Below, piece after piece: positions 21,715 through 34,555 of a stretch of DNA of 64,000 nt. A program made the position numbers and the translations under genes. This DNA comes from Trichobilharzia szidati (taxonomy: Eukaryota > Platyhelminthes > Trematoda > Strigeidida > Schistosomatidae): positions 172,897,868-172,961,867 of the forward strand of contig OX235279.1 in assembly GCA_944472155.2 (NCBI GenBank), written 5' to 3'. A model generated the notes under the pieces. The model had not been told where the DNA came from, did no database searches, and saw only the letters and a program-made list of their open reading frames with translations. Positions within the stretch are counted from its first letter, which is position 1. Each line of letters opens with the position of its first letter.

Positions 21715-22966
21715 TCATAACTGGACTACATATACATACATATAAACACATATATATATATATAAACATAGATATATAAATAGAATTCTACAGCTTGATG
21801 ATAATATTCGTTTAAGAGTGTCATTTCTCTGAAAAATATTGTCTGCCTAATGTTACAGTGTTACAACGGGAATTGTTAAATAATTCTTAGTTGATAAGTA
21901 AACAAAGATGTTTAGCAATTACAGAAAACACGATGAATAAAAGCAAAAGTATTACACTCACTGTTATTGTTGGTCACACTGGACACTGGACGAGTTGACT
22001 CCATTTTTTCTTGTTGTTGTTTTTATGTCAGTGATGATGATGATGATGATGGTGCCTTTCAATTAGTGACAATCCGTAATCCGTGAGATTGGAGCTTTGA
22101 AAATGTTATTGAAGGCAAACTGTTTATTCTTAATCTGTTTAGCCTGAACGACGCGTTCACCAACTGACAATTCGAAAAAATGAATGCAATTATCACAATC
22201 TACTTGTGAATTCAGTCAGACTGAGCACTAATCATCGAAATTATGAAGTCGTACGTTCATTGGAGAAAGACAATGAAACAAGAAATCAATAACTTCCAAA
22301 TAATTTGTTTGGTCGATTTGATTTTGCAATTTCTTATGTTTATTGATTAAACAGTGATTACTACTCAGCTCGGCCCAGCCCTCTTCTCTCCCCCACTCCC
22401 CCCGTGCATGTTAATCTTTACATCTTTGAATATGAATGTAATTTTGAATCTCTGTAGGTCAAAGGCTATAATCAGTCCGTTGGTCATGAAAATCCATCAT
22501 GAAAGTGCATTAGAAAGAAAGAAATAGCAATCAATATGTATGAGTCATCGTTGTCACCTGTGAAAATTGACAATCAATCAGTTAAATAAATAACGATGAT
22601 GATGATGATTAGCAGCTATCACAGGAAATAACTGTTGGTGGGGGGTGAAATAAGAGGTCGAAAAATTGAAAGTGAGGAGTGTGAAAAACAAAAAATAAAA
22701 CAAAACAAAATAAAATGCCCTTCTACACAGCGCATACCACTGCAACAAAATCAACAAAACTCAGTTGACACACTCAGACAGTTAAAAGATGCTGGATAAG
22801 GGTTCAAGTTTCTCCCTACGAATATTTTCAATATTAATATCAATAATATTGATAATAACAGGTTTGTTCTGCAAAATGCGTGTATACACAATATGGAATT
22901 TGCTGCATTATTTATTCCCTTGGAATCTGGAACGAAGTGAATTCGATGCACTTCGATGGATAGAAA

Positions 22967-25189
22967 CGACCAAGGGCCTCCATGACCCACCATCCGAAAT
23001 TGTAAATAAGTCAAAATTCTGTATGTGTAACAACAGAAGACAAGGGCCAGGCAACAGAACGTTTATTACGGAAAATCAACACGTATTTATAGATTTTGAT
23101 GTACATTATTGTAGGTTAATATTAGTAGAAAATACAGTCTGTTGATTGGTTGTTTCTCGCACAAAGTTAACCTTGCATCTCTTGTGGTTGTGTCAGTTCA
23201 TCTATACGTTAACCGTATCCGCCTGTCCATCTTGACCTTTGACCTCAATTACTGTCGACCAATTTGGCTAGCAACCATCTCTCACCACATATGCATTGGT
23301 TATTCCAATTACCAAATATAAGATGTGTGTCGATCGATCAACCAATCACCTCAGCCGAAATGAGGACAGATATATTCGGGATCAGACTAGTCTGGATTAG
23401 AAGCTTCTCATCCTCCACCAAGCAAGTGGAGTTCCAGTTAAACACATTTCTGTACCTCCGATATTCATCCATCCACCCATCCATCCATCCATGCAGATAG
23501 CTGGCTGGCTGGCTGGCTATGAATGACAACAAAGAGAAGAAATCGAAACGGCGTTTGAATGCATTCTCCTGCTTTGTGAAGATCGAGATAGATGAATACA
23601 AGAGGAAGCATCCGGAGGAGACATTCGTACTGTGTGACTTTACAAAGAGGTGTGCACAACAATGGAATGTGAGTGTCTGTTTACACTTGATCGCTAACAA
23701 TAATCAGGATAATAATAATAATAATCTCAGGTGATGACAGGAGAAGAGAGGAAACAATTCGTAGATTTTGCTGATAAGTACAACGAAAGACATTCTCAAG
23801 AGAGAAGTGAATGTGTACATGGATGTTGTGTGGAACAGGCGAGGATTGGTGAGAGGCGTTGTGTAGATCTTCCTCCAGCTCCTGTTAAACCATGACCTGC
23901 CTTCCACTACTTCTGTCGTCACTTTCCTCCTGAAGTGAGAGAGAGAGAGTAATCCACATTGGAATCATCGGGATGTGACATCAGAGCTTCGTGAACGTTG
24001 GATGATGTGTGAAGATAGAGCGAAGTATGCAGTTCTAGCGAAGAAGGATGAAGAGCAGAAGTAAGTCATACTTGATGAGGTGATTTGTATTCCTACGTGA
24101 TTCTGTTTCCACTCTCATTCTGGACACTTTCTTTCTTAGGAAATGAAGGTATGTGGAGAAAGGAGAAGAGATGTGTCAGCGAGCACGGCGTTGTTTCCGG
24201 AATCTATTTCAAATTCCACGTGTACTGGTGCGTGTGAAACACAAGTTCCATGTTGTGGTAAGACGACAGGTGTTGTTGGCAGCAGTGTATGCGGGGGTGG
24301 TGGTGATGATGAGAAGTGGAGGATTGAAATGATGTGGAGGTTAACGACACTCAAGGAATCTGAGAAGTGTAGTGAGGTGGTTAACTATAATGATAATTAT
24401 AATAAAAATAATAACAATAGTAGGAAACTTCCACTTTCTGTCGAATTCCTTATATAGGTAATTTTGTGAAGTGAGTTGCTGCAGAGATTTGCGTTACCTC
24501 TACGGTGATCTTTACACCCACTTCTCGAAGATAATCAACGACATCATGGAGACAGTCGCCAGCCACAGTGTTTCAATCCTTCCATGAACAATGATGCTTT
24601 GACTTTTGCATTTACTGTATAATGTCAGCGGGATTCTCATACGTAATTCTTCTTCTTGTTATTATTATTATTATTATTACCACTACTATGACTGTTACTC
24701 ACATTATTCTCAATATTATTAATAATATTATTATTACTACTACTACTACCGGTGTTATTTTTGATTTGTGAATGTCAAGTTATTGTGATATGAGTAGACA
24801 GACTGTTCTTATTATACGTGATTGGTGCGTTTTCGCATGTGTTCTCAGTAGGTGTGTGTCATGTTAGTCTGATTTGGTGTAATTTGTGTTTGATGAGTTT
24901 GATGGTGATGTAGGGATTGAAAATGTTACTCGATCCGTGTGTGTGTGTGTGCATGTGTCACATTGTGAATTTCTTCATTTCACATTGAAACTACGTCAGC
25001 TCACCTTCGTTCTCTGCTTTCCATTTGATGACATTCTCGATAATGAAGTCACCTTCCACTCATCTGATTCTCTCTCATATTCTTCGATAGGCGATCGATG
25101 TGCGTGTATTTTGTCTTTACTCACGTATATTTCGAGATAAACATGAATATCGATGGATCACTCCAACCAGTGGTCGCTGTGTTGTGTGA
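22967..25189. other. 2.2 kb present only in duplication copy A
   Basis: Contains simple repeats (CATC and TGGC runs at 23463-23518), the HMGB-like pseudogene (23519-24060), and an ATT-repeat-rich stretch (24655-24740). Right of 24460 I find no gene. Two short frames at 24143-24457 and 24886-25140 show no motif; the first is a possible read-through of the HMGB 3' end. Confidence 0.7.
23519..24060 (+). pseudogene. HMGB-like gene with two HMG boxes, broken in box B
   Basis: HMGB proteins are chromatin proteins with two tandem HMG boxes. Exon 1 (23519-23668, 50 codons from ATG) encodes most of box A: RLNAFSCFVKIEIDEYKRKH and FTKRCAQQWN. A 62 bp intron (GTGAGTG...ATCTCAG, 23669-23730), typical in size of flatworm short introns, leads in phase 0 to exon 2: VMTGEERKQFVDFADKYN completes box A helix 3. 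The linker PAPVKP is followed by TGA (23893), then box B (PAFHYFCRHFPPE), a second frame break in the AG repeat at 23938-23950, and NPHWNHRDVTSELRERWMM..DEEQK up to a donor GTAAGT at 24061. A third piece may start at 24140 after TTCTTAG. No acidic tail is seen. Two independent lesions in box B argue for a pseudogene. Confidence 0.78.
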
Positions 25190-25330
25190 GTAGCCACCAA
25201 TTAATATTTTAATCAATCTTGAGGGTTGAAGTTCCCATTTGAAATATCCATCCGTAGATGGTGTATTTGTTCACTAGAGTTGAACATCGTGTGTTTATTT
25301 GAGGATATCCTGATAGATAATTTCTACTGT

Positions 25331-25815
25331 TTGTTATTGTTTGCTTGGCTTCCGAGTGGAAAATAGGCCTTGAAGAAGACATTCCCACTTCGTTCTATTT
25401 CCCGATGTCCTCTTTATCTGGGTAGACAACTAGCTGTCAATAATCTCTCATCTCCTCCAACTCATATGATCTCCTCCATATCACACGTGGATGTCCAACT
25501 CGTCGATTCAGATTGGAATTCCACTCGTGGCATTACCTGGCTCAAGATGTCACGGTGATGTGTAATTTAACTCCATCTTATTCAGCATATTTGTTGAGCA
25601 ATAGCTTCTTGGTTAGTTTGTCTGCATAGTTTCTTGTTGCTCATTCTTTACACCAGCCATTTGATCTCCAGCATGGAGCTAGAGAAGGTGGAATATGTTG
25701 ATGAATGTCTGGAACAGGTTGTTGGAAATGCTTTCCGTGACGCACTGGTCAATTTTCTGACCCATGTAGCAGAATTGATTCCACATTTGTATCCAAAATC
25801 AAAATTCTGATCACT
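25331..25815 (-). mobile_element. RTE 3' fragment in duplication copy A
   Basis: Minus strand: landmark peptides SNSxWVRK and KAFPTTCSR in shifted frames correspond to the RTE block at 9.22-9.35 kb. Then ATCAAATGGCTGGTGTAAAG (about 25655), the GAGCAACAAGAAAC block, the GGAGGAGATCATATGAG block, and a degenerate 3' end GGCCTATTTTCCACTCGGAA. The same fragment lies inverted at 46675-47160. Confidence 0.7.
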
Positions 25816-25861
25816 GTGCTGTGGAATTCTCGGTATTTCCAATCTGATTTCAGATTGATGT

Positions 25862-27105
25862 CTCATCGCGTGCATTTTATGTCAATTTACCCGTTCATAC
25901 GAAATACGAATTATCATTATTTCCTTCGGGTGGCTCCCTAAAGCAGTCAGTGTCCAGTTAAATTTATAAAGGAGTATTATTGCATCAACGGCAGATTTAT
26001 TAGTTTACACACAGAATACTGGCGAACTGTCCCATCCAAATAGTCAAGTGTAGCACACAAGAGCTAAATATTACCGTCATATTAGTCAACAGGATTTGAA
26101 ATGCAATGTGTTTTTATCATCGCTGTACAGATAGTAATTGGGATTTATCAGAATATTCGATATGTGGATGAGTATCTGAATGTATGCTACACCTTGTTCA
26201 GAGTTAGGATTTTAACAATTCCATTTCGTACGGAAATTGATTACTCGGCGGTGTCGATATATTCAATTATTGCGCTGCTTTTTTGTAACCATTCTGAGCA
26301 GTGTTCCCTAACAATTTACACATCTTCAAAACTTTTATGCCTATTTTCTCCTCCAGCCTCATCTTATAATTACTTCCGATTAGTTTATCACTGCATTTTA
26401 CAGAAAAAGTCTTCAAGTGATGTACGTGGATGAAATCTCTGAGTACTTTTCCTTACTAAGCTTCCTTTGCGTCTAATATCCCGAATTTAAATTCTGTATT
26501 CCCTTGAATAACTGCGTTCTCATGCTGCGATAAGTAATAACCTGCACTTATATACACAGTAAGCGTGAACATCCCTTCATTTCCTACAATCTACTGTCCT
26601 AGTGAGGGTTATTCCCGCAATCATTTCATCAGCGTAAAACTTCCTCCCAACTCGTCACTTTTGGTTCGACCTGAAGGTCTGAGTGGTGTAGGATATCTAG
26701 TGGAGGTATTTTTATAGTAGCGAAGATTCAAGGTACGCATCACAGACTCACTTCACCTCAAAAAAGTGATACCAACCTCATAATAATAATTATCATTATT
26801 TCGAGCTTGGTTTTTGTCAAGAGCACGAACCAAAATCGAGCTCAGTCTTTCGTCATCCGGTCAAACTATCACTCATTATGTGCAGGAGAAACGTCTGATG
26901 GACACGTAGAATATAACTTTTCTTATCACTTCAAACTTCATTATACCTTTGCCGATATAAAACTGGAAGTCGACAAAACAGCACCTCAGATGTTACGGTT
27001 TCAGCCATGTGACATACTACTGTCAAGTAGTAGCAAATAAAATGCTCCCGAAAAGGGAGTCATGCCATTTCTACCAATGTTGAAAATTATAAACCAATGT
27101 AATCG
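25862..27105. other. Non-coding, nothing recognised
   Basis: No element ends found. A 110-codon plus frame (26101-26433) and a 77-codon frame (26807-27040) lack motifs and splice support. Confidence 0.4.
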
Positions 27106-27109
27106 GTGG

Positions 27110-27190
27110 ATCATAACTAGCAGTGGAATCCGGGATGCGCATTTCATCCTATTCGGGATCCGTCATCTGGATGTATCTGTTGAAATAAAA
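27110..27190 (-). ncRNA. Degenerate Sm-alpha-type hammerhead ribozyme
   Basis: Minus strand reads ATCCAG, a core ATGACGG, ATCC-cgaat-AGGAT, GAAA, TGCGCATC|C, then CGGATTCCACTGCTA. This lines up with the schistosome Sm-alpha satellite hammerhead as I recall it (core CUGAUGA, stem II GUCC/GGAC, GAAAC, GGAUUCCACUGC). Stem II is retained as ATCC/GGAT and the GAAA and the cleavage-site C are kept. The core has changes at C3 and A9 (and the variable position 7), and stem I has one mismatch. It is probably inactive. Sm-alpha repeats are pol III SINE-like satellites, so this marks an old copy. No clear tRNA-like boxes are seen upstream. Confidence 0.7.
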
Positions 27191-27439
27191 GCTGACATGT
27201 CAACCTGACACCGAGCACTTCTGTCCAATCAATCGACAGGAAAATCTAAAATTCAATTAAATAAGTCAATATATATTGGCTGATTTAAAATAACCGTAGG
27301 ATATGACGGCGAAATGTAGCATGCGAGGCGAAACAACCTTGCAATTTCACTGGTACCCAATATCAAATGCAGAACGAGAATTAAAAAGCAAAATCAATAT
27401 TTTGTTCCAAAACACTACCCACTGAGTCACGATGAGAAA

Positions 27440-28330
27440 AAGAAGGAAAAGTCAGCTAAGAAAATTTTCAGATTCAAGGGAAATACCCATCCAGAAGTGA
27501 ATATAAGAACAAAGAAATTTAACGGATAGTCTCTTTTCAGCGAAATCATCTTCAGAGGCTGCACAATCGTATATACATTTGGCAAACAACGTATAGCTGT
27601 CCATTACTGAGTATCAGGGTGGTGACGTGATTGGTATAATTGCTCAGAAGTGGCTTCAAATGTATCACTGAAAGTGTTCGAAATTTGATAGGTTCTAAAT
27701 TGTTCTTGAGTTGCAGAGTGGCCATTTAAAAGGTGTTAGGGAGCGAGAAAATTTACAAAATGAACACATAGGAGTGAAAATGGTGAACTGATTACTAAAA
27801 AATCAAACACTATAGAGGTTGAGACCATGATAGGATTAGGGACTGAAAACGTTTCTCTGTATACAGAGTTCTGGCTTGCATTAGTGAGTCCCCAGCACCT
27901 CTGTCATACGCAAATGCTGAAACCTAACGCTTTTTGTGCCACCTTTTAAAGTGTGCTCTGTGTGCGGCCAATACAACTAACTCCACGGGAACAAGTGAAC
28001 CTATAAACATATATTGAAGTGGCCTAAAGCGGCAGCTTGCCCCTCACACATCCATTGATCGTTTTCCAACTGTACAGATCAGTCCATAGATCAGCCAAAA
28101 AGGAACCTTTTCTCAGTAGTCTGGGTGAGCGGTTCTCCAGAATCCAAAATATGGTATCACCTTTAAATTCGAAATTCATATACAGCAGTTTCTTTGGCAC
28201 CACCGAGGAGTTTTACGGTTTTGGTTTGCTTTCATGTTTTTCTCGGTCAATCTTGAAGCATACACATTTTACATGAAGTCCTCTCTGATTGTCTCCATTT
28301 CACGATTGATCGTATTGCTGGTGTATATCC
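27440..28330 (-). mobile_element. Penelope-like element, C-terminal fragment (PLE-1)
   Basis: Minus-strand translation in broken frames shows the typical end of a Penelope-like protein: LLYMNFEFKGDTI (about 28200-28150), then VYRFTCSRGVSCIGRTQ (about 28010-27960), which is the CIY(Q/R)FTC...YIGRT signature of the GIY-YIG endonuclease. Frameshifts and stops follow. The RT domain is not recognisable. Right and left limits are approximate. Confidence 0.65.
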
Positions 28331-28429
28331 TCCTTATTCTTGAAGATGGCAAGTGGATCGGATTTCTCTCTCTTTTCAAAAAGACCTGATTATGGAAATT
28401 TTTGTTTTGACTTCTACGCTGGTTTCCTT

Positions 28430-28630
28430 TATTTTTATTTATTTATTTTTTATTTTCGATAGCAGATTGATGCCACACCGTATTTTCTGTACAAGTATGA
28501 CATTTTCAGCATGAATATCGGTAGATTAAATTTTGCAGGCCGACCATAGATATCGGCTGTACGTCGGCAACTGATCGAACCCCGGATCATGTGCATGGTC
28601 GCCGAGAGTCCTAACCACTGTGCCACTGAC
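28430..28630 (-). mobile_element. SINE-A copy 1
   Basis: Minus strand: tRNA-like head with A-box GGCACAGTGGTTAGGAC and B-box GGTTCGATCAG (28570-28625), then CGGCCTGCAAAATTTAATCT, ATTCATGCTGAAAATG, TACGGTGTGGCATCAATCTG and an AAATAAAT tail. Same organisation as the copies at 42.76 and 56.22 kb. The tail differs from SINE-B, so it should use a different LINE partner. Confidence 0.8.
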
Positions 28631-29284
28631 TGACCTCTTAAGAAAACTGATAGATCTCCGTTTTAGGAAACCATCGAAAAACGAAATTGGGAATCCATCT
28701 GTGATTCCGACATGCACCAGACAGAATGATGTTGTTGAGCTCCTCATTTCGATCATTTTGATGTTATCATTCTTGTCATATAAGATAAAATACTACCTAT
28801 GTACTTCGGTACGCATGAAAAATATCGAAATTGGGCTGTAACATATTATTCCATAAACTTCCTCTGAAACAGTTTGCAAGTTAAGGACGCACTGAGGACC
28901 TCACTGCCACTCCATCCCTTTGTCCACAGGGCGTGTTACCCAATTTGAACTGGACATAGAAAGTGCATCGCAGTAGAAGTTCTTTTGAGTAGTGGATCAG
29001 AATAAACTCGTCCACATTATTATCCCCGATGAATTCACATACACAGCAAATGGAGTCAGTGAGAGTAACATTAATGGAAATGGACACATTACCATAAATT
29101 ATTGAATCAACTTAGTGCACAATCAACTGCTTCATATGTGTCCCAAGGCTGTAAACACATCAAGCCATCTAGTGTAAAGCATTGAGTGGGCATTCTCTGT
29201 CGGCCCCTATGTTACCTGTTCCAACACTAAATGCTTCCTGGGAAACTGCGAAGGGAGTAGAAAAGAGCTATTCTTCCTCCTAGT
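28631..29284. other. Non-coding, nothing recognised
   Basis: Short chance frames only, before a LINE RT fragment. Confidence 0.4.
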
Positions 29285-29860
29285 GTGAAGGGTGAGAAGA
29301 GGCAGAATAACACCAGTTATATACCAGTAGTATTAAAAGTACTGGAAGGTCTAATTGATGATCACATCAGGGGACACCTTGAAAGGACCAACGAACTGCA
29401 TGAAGCACAACGTGGTCTCAGGAGAGGCACGTCCTGTGTAACAAACCTACTCTCAGCTTGGAACGATTGGGCATCATGCTTGCATATGAATGTTCCAGTC
29501 CATGTGATCTTCCTAGTCTCGGAGAAGACATTTGACACGGTTCACGATGACTCTGTACTACACAAAATAAGTCAGGCAGGTATAGATGGGCCGCTTCCGT
29601 CATGTTTTTAGGACTGCCTAGACGGAAGGAATTTCTGACACAAGTTCAATCGTGTCCAATCATCCTACACTGATTACGTCTATTGTCATGATCTTTTTTC
29701 GACAGCACCAGACGAATGGTGGGTGAAAGGATCAACTCCATGGTATTAGCACACTACATACTAAAATCTCCATATAATTGATCCCAGCACCACTCATATG
29801 GAGTCAATCAGAGCTACAACAGTCTAGTGGCGGGACGAGCTACGCAGAAATTTAACAGAA
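29285..29860 (+). mobile_element. LINE RT fragment, CR1/jockey type (LINE-G)
   Basis: 108 codons (29285-29611, nominal start GTG) translate to an RT block: KVLEGLIDDHIRGHLE, ELHEAQRGLRRGTSCVTNLL, VHVIFLVSEKTFDTVHD (RT motif A, where an FDKAFDTV-like sequence with Asp is expected), then KISQAGIDGPL. The first catalytic Asp neighbourhood is altered. Downstream, only scattered similarity continues to about 29860. No catalytic YADD box is seen. Dead fragment. Confidence 0.7.
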
Positions 29861-32800
29861 ATCAAGAACCTCTACTTCACAACAAACAAGTGAGCGTAAA
29901 GAAATCAATTTGGTTTATACTAGCTCGTAAAAACAATACTGGATATTGGATCTTGTTTGTTCACAGCAATCCGTGCAGCGACTTTAACGGTTGAACTGAA
30001 TATTCGTGCCAGCCTGTATTCGACCGTAGGTCATTTGATCAGCTGATGTCTACAGGCTTTATTTATTGAAAAAAACCTCGAAATTAGGTAATTTTTCGTT
30101 GTTCTGCACACTCTTACACTTGTATTCCTGCTAAAAGTTGATGGAATAAGGTGTTTTTAGCATAAACAGCAAATGATGGTGTCCTTATCCGGCCAGTTTG
30201 CAAATTGTTGAAATACGTACTTTTCTGTTCAGAAAATGTCGAATTACTTGAAAAGATATGTTATAACGACTTTAAGTGAATTTTTTGCAGTTAAAAGGAT
30301 TATACATGGACATGATGAGGTGGGTAGTTCGTTTTGTTAATTATTTTATTTACTTTGTTGTGTACTTTTGCTAATGCTGTCAAAGCTTCTCCACATGTAT
30401 TTTATTAAGGGAAATCTACACAAATACTCAGAAATTATATACGCCAAGTATTTACTTATTTCATGGCATAGACTTGATGTTTACAGGCAGATGCAATATC
30501 CATTTTGTCTTCTTGAAAAATGTTGACTGACGTAATTATATACAATTTAACTAATTATTTCGTTTGCTTAAAACATGTTATGTATTTGATCATTGCATTT
30601 ACAGTGAGTGGTAACAATGCCTACATCTTTAGAATTCTTATTTCTTTTTCAGACAATATCTACTTTCGGGAATTTCATGGATTTGGGTGATAAAGGAAAA
30701 GATATCTGCAGTGTTGTTGATTTTGTATTACATGTTTATTCATTATTGATAAATGTATTCCTCGTTATTCGTTTGTATATTCTACTTGATAAGACTGATG
30801 TCTAGCCTTTGCGTAAGTTGTGAGGTACAGAGTTTATCAGGCTATCTTTGAAATACTAAGTGAGAGGAGATATTTGGAGAAGCCTATTGGTAAAAGGATT
30901 ATGTTGTAGTCAAACAAAGTAAATATATCCAAATCTCAGAGGAGGTATTGCGATTGTAAAGGGTTTCGAGTTATCTATCGTCTTAGCGGAACACATAAAC
31001 TGATTCGCGATTCATAATCACAAAGTGAAAATAAATCTACCTGAGATAGTGTGCTTATGATTTCTACGTGTCGCAATGTACCATGAGGATAGACTGTACC
31101 TATACCGTTACATATATAACTCAGTGCAACTACGGTTATCATAATAATTAGAAACTGAATGCCTACGGTTCGCAGCCACAGAACACGGTACGTTGCTATG
31201 TGTTCATCTAATCGCGTAAACGAGAGTTTCCCAGACGCCGCATTTACTCCTAACAGTTTACCCTCAATTCCTAACTAAGCACGTGTTACTTATGTTACTG
31301 GAACACAGTCACGTTACAACAGAAGGAACACAGATTCATTGCAAAATTGTTTATTAAACAAAAATTAGATTTCAGATTTACAGACAATTCAGATGAGTAG
31401 TCCTCCGTTACTGTCAGTAGGTTCCATCTGCGTACACAGCACATATATGTTTCTCCATCAGCCTGACAAGGTTTAAGAAAAGCATTATTAACTTGGGTAG
31501 TACATGTATGATCTGAATAAAAACATTTTTCTTGATAAGCATTTACAAGTAATCACTTTACAAACAATATATGTAAGTAGTTAAATAGTTTTCACTAAAC
31601 TTAAGGGACTTCGCAATTTATCGTTGGTCGATATCTAGTAGGTTCATCGAAGCATCATGAAATGATAAAATTATTTAACGACAAGTTATGCAGTAGTTTC
31701 CAAAGCTTGTACAAAGATTGTAATAAAAAATGACAATGGCTTTATGATAAATAATAAGTCTTGACAGCAATAATAATAATAACCTTCATGATCATAGTGA
31801 CTATAAAAACAATAATAGGTATTATTATCGCAACGAATTCATCATTAACTTAGATAGACAACTACTAATACTAATACAATCATATCAATTAAATGTATCA
31901 CTTAATCTTATGAAGCAAGTGTTTACTTACTTTCACTGTATTCTCGCAATACTGATGTGGTCAACTAGCTTATTCCAAATGAACTCAAGATTAATTCTGA
32001 AAGTGAGTGGAGACCCAGTTAATGTCAACTAAAAACATGTAGCCTACATGTATTACACTGCTTACTGAGACATTTGATACCTGCTTTCCGATGTTTGTGA
32101 CAAGAATACAGCATATGTAGGTATACCTACATATACATAAGTATACGTGTATGCTGCATCAACCATGCCGTTTTTATCATGATTAACCGGACCGCTGTGT
32201 ATTTCATACTTATTTAAGGATCTCTGAAAATACTAGTCAAGCGATAATTGAGGTTGCGTGAAGTTATCACCTCTTCGGAACATTCTTCGCATTCTTGATA
32301 TTATTGCGAAGTCCTTAGATCTTGATACGGGATGAATTCATTGTATTCAGCACATAAATCTTCTGGTTTATCATTTCCATCCTGAGCTGTAATAGTATGT
32401 GTTGTCAGTTATGCACCCAACTTGACAAAACACTCCTGGCAATTGCGAAGTTCACCAAGCATCTAAATGATGTTTGAAATTACCGCAACTCGAATGACAA
32501 ACTGGCCAATCACAAGAGAGCAACTCACATGTTCATCTCAAAATTACGGCCGTCAACAGGCTTCCAGTATTCGTTGCAAGTAAAGATTTTCGATGGAGGC
32601 AAACGCTGGCAGCCAAATTGCTGAATGCTCGAACTCTCACCTGGAAAATGAAAACATACGCGGCCAGGTATGTTTGATTTTAGAGGAATTTCGTTACTTG
32701 TATATTCATGAATATCTTATTTCTGACATGTGAAAAGTTATCCAACATCAGTAAATATCTAATTTTAGCAGGATTCTATTTCAGAAATGTATGAGTTTCG

Positions 32801-33214
32801 CCTTGTTTAAGTGGCTTCAGGATTATTCCTAAGTTCTAATTGATTAAATGCATTTTAAATTGGCAGTCAAATTATTATAAAACACCGAAATCCATGTAGT
32901 AATCCCCAGTGGAGATGTAATTTGTGTACTATAACCTTGTGTGAGTGAATGAATACCGGCGAGGTAATCTAATGTATATAAGTAACTCCTGACTAAACTT
33001 CCTGTCATCAGCCCATCATTATCTCCCTGAGTTTGGACGTTTTCCTACTTATAAAACAGTATCGTATCCCTGTGGGCTTTTGTCAACTGAATTTGTTCTG
33101 TTATGGTATTATACTCCTGAATTTATCTGATGCGTAGTTTCAGATTCAAACAATGAAAGATAGTAATCTCTTGGGCTTGCATTAATCCTTGATATATATA
33201 TATATATATATGCA
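29861..33214. other. Long stretch without recognisable genes or elements
   Basis: 3.3 kb of AT-rich DNA. It holds a short AAT run (31770-31790), a TA-rich run (33192-33212) and hydrophobic chance frames such as 30608-30805. I see no LINE, SINE or splice-flanked coding exon. Confidence 0.45.
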
Positions 33215-34530
33215 GAAGTCTCATTTTCTTTGAGAGCAGGCGTTCACTGATGGAGCTGATGTTGCTTGATCGTGTAGAGCGTCCCAGCTGTTGCCAACTC
33301 TATGTGACAACCTCGACTCCACACTTTTCTTATTCGTTTTATGTTGACTTCATAACGGTATCCTAGAGAGAAAAGGTGAGAAAGATCGATTTGCAAACCA
33401 CCCTCATGAGGAGAAGTCCTTTTATCCATTAATATCACGCATTTCTGTATGCTTTAGGGAGTGCGACGTGTAAGACCTCTAACGCTAGTGCATTACCACG
33501 TGTTTTCTGCAGTCAATTTCTAAGCTCCATAGGCTAGACCATTCAGTTAACTTATCTATGTCACATTGTAAGACTGGTCTGTCATAATTATTATTTACAG
33601 TTTTCTAGATCTTAATGCCATCCACAAATTATAGTGAAGATGAGGTGGGAAGTTCGGTACCTCGCTTGCGTATAATAGAAATAACAAGGAGCCTAGTACG
33701 GTTCCCTGTGGTACTCCACTCGGCATTGTTTTGCATTCTGAAAGTGCACCATTCACCTCTAGCTTTGGTCTTCTACCCAGTAGGTAGACCCTAAACTATT
33801 CACATAGACAGTGCTCTAATCCAAAATCTTTTAGTGTACTGAGGATATATGAGTGACACACTCTATCTACTGCTTCACTGAGATTGATTAAAACAACATC
33901 ATATGGAATCTGGTTTCAATTAACCCTACGGTTGTTACCTTTATGCTTGCCATAACTGTAAATCTGGGTGTATGTCACTTAATTTCGCTTTTCTACAGGC
34001 CTAAAACTGTGAATACCATTCCTGTGGTCTTAAGGTTAATGCTGTCTATTTAAAATATACGGCAGCAACCTTTGTTTAGTCTGAACATACCCGACGAAAC
34101 ACTGGTATGAGCTAAGACATTTAAGGCGCTCGTAAATGAAAAGACATTCTAGATTCTAATTGTTAAAGTTGTGTAGCTTGTTTGTCCAATCACTCCTCAA
34201 ATCAGAAATCAAGGTTAGCTGGTAAGTTCCAGGAATCGCTCCGCAATGTACTGAAATCTACCTTTACATGTAGGATGATTCATAGGTTTGTGTTGTTTTA
34301 CCAATTAGAATTTGACGTGAAATGAGCTTAACTGTTAGGACATTAGGAACCTTTAGTGAGTATTTGTGATGCAAAGACAGCTTTATATTCGCAATGAATT
34401 GAAGTAAATCGAAACGCTCTTTCACCAGTCGGTTGATGTAAGATAAACTGCACTTGTGTCTGCCACATTTGTTAATTAGTAATTCTGTGCTCTCAAAGTG
34501 TTGTTCCCCAATTCTCACCTCATCCTTGTT
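33215..34530 (-). mobile_element. CR1/jockey-type LINE, RT to C-terminus (LINE-F)
   Basis: Minus-strand translation in several frames: PYDVVLINLSEAVDRVCHS (RT motif A, about 33910-33855), PKLEVNGALSECKTMPSG then VPQGTVLGSLLFLLY (motif B, about 33735-33675), and near the 3' end VGNSWDALHDQATSAPSVNA (about 33300-33245), the conserved N-W-x-x-L...SVNAFK end of CR1-type proteins. The motif C catalytic box is not found, probably deleted near 33600. Upstream frame 34264-34518 may be linker. Confidence 0.65.
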
Positions 34531-34555
34531 ATACTTAAAAATTGGAATCCTTCAT

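Larger units (their letters stand above)
21508..25861. repeat. Segmental duplication, copy A
   Basis: 21508-22966 and 25190-25861 match, in reverse complement, 48783-47321 and 47311-46638. The intervening 22967-25189 (2,223 bp, with the HMGB-like pseudogene) is missing from copy B, where a 9-base filler CCTCGATCC occupies the junction. Both copies include a SINE-C piece, the ATG-rich microsatellites around 22.03 kb, a hydrophobic 22789 frame and an RTE 3' fragment. Identity by eye is well above 95 percent. Confidence 0.9.

Noticed and set aside
22789..23145. 118-codon frame with a hydrophobic start, partly conserved at 47289-47498
   Set aside because: The shared part lies wholly inside the segmental duplication and the frames diverge immediately beyond the breakpoint, so conservation reflects recent copying.
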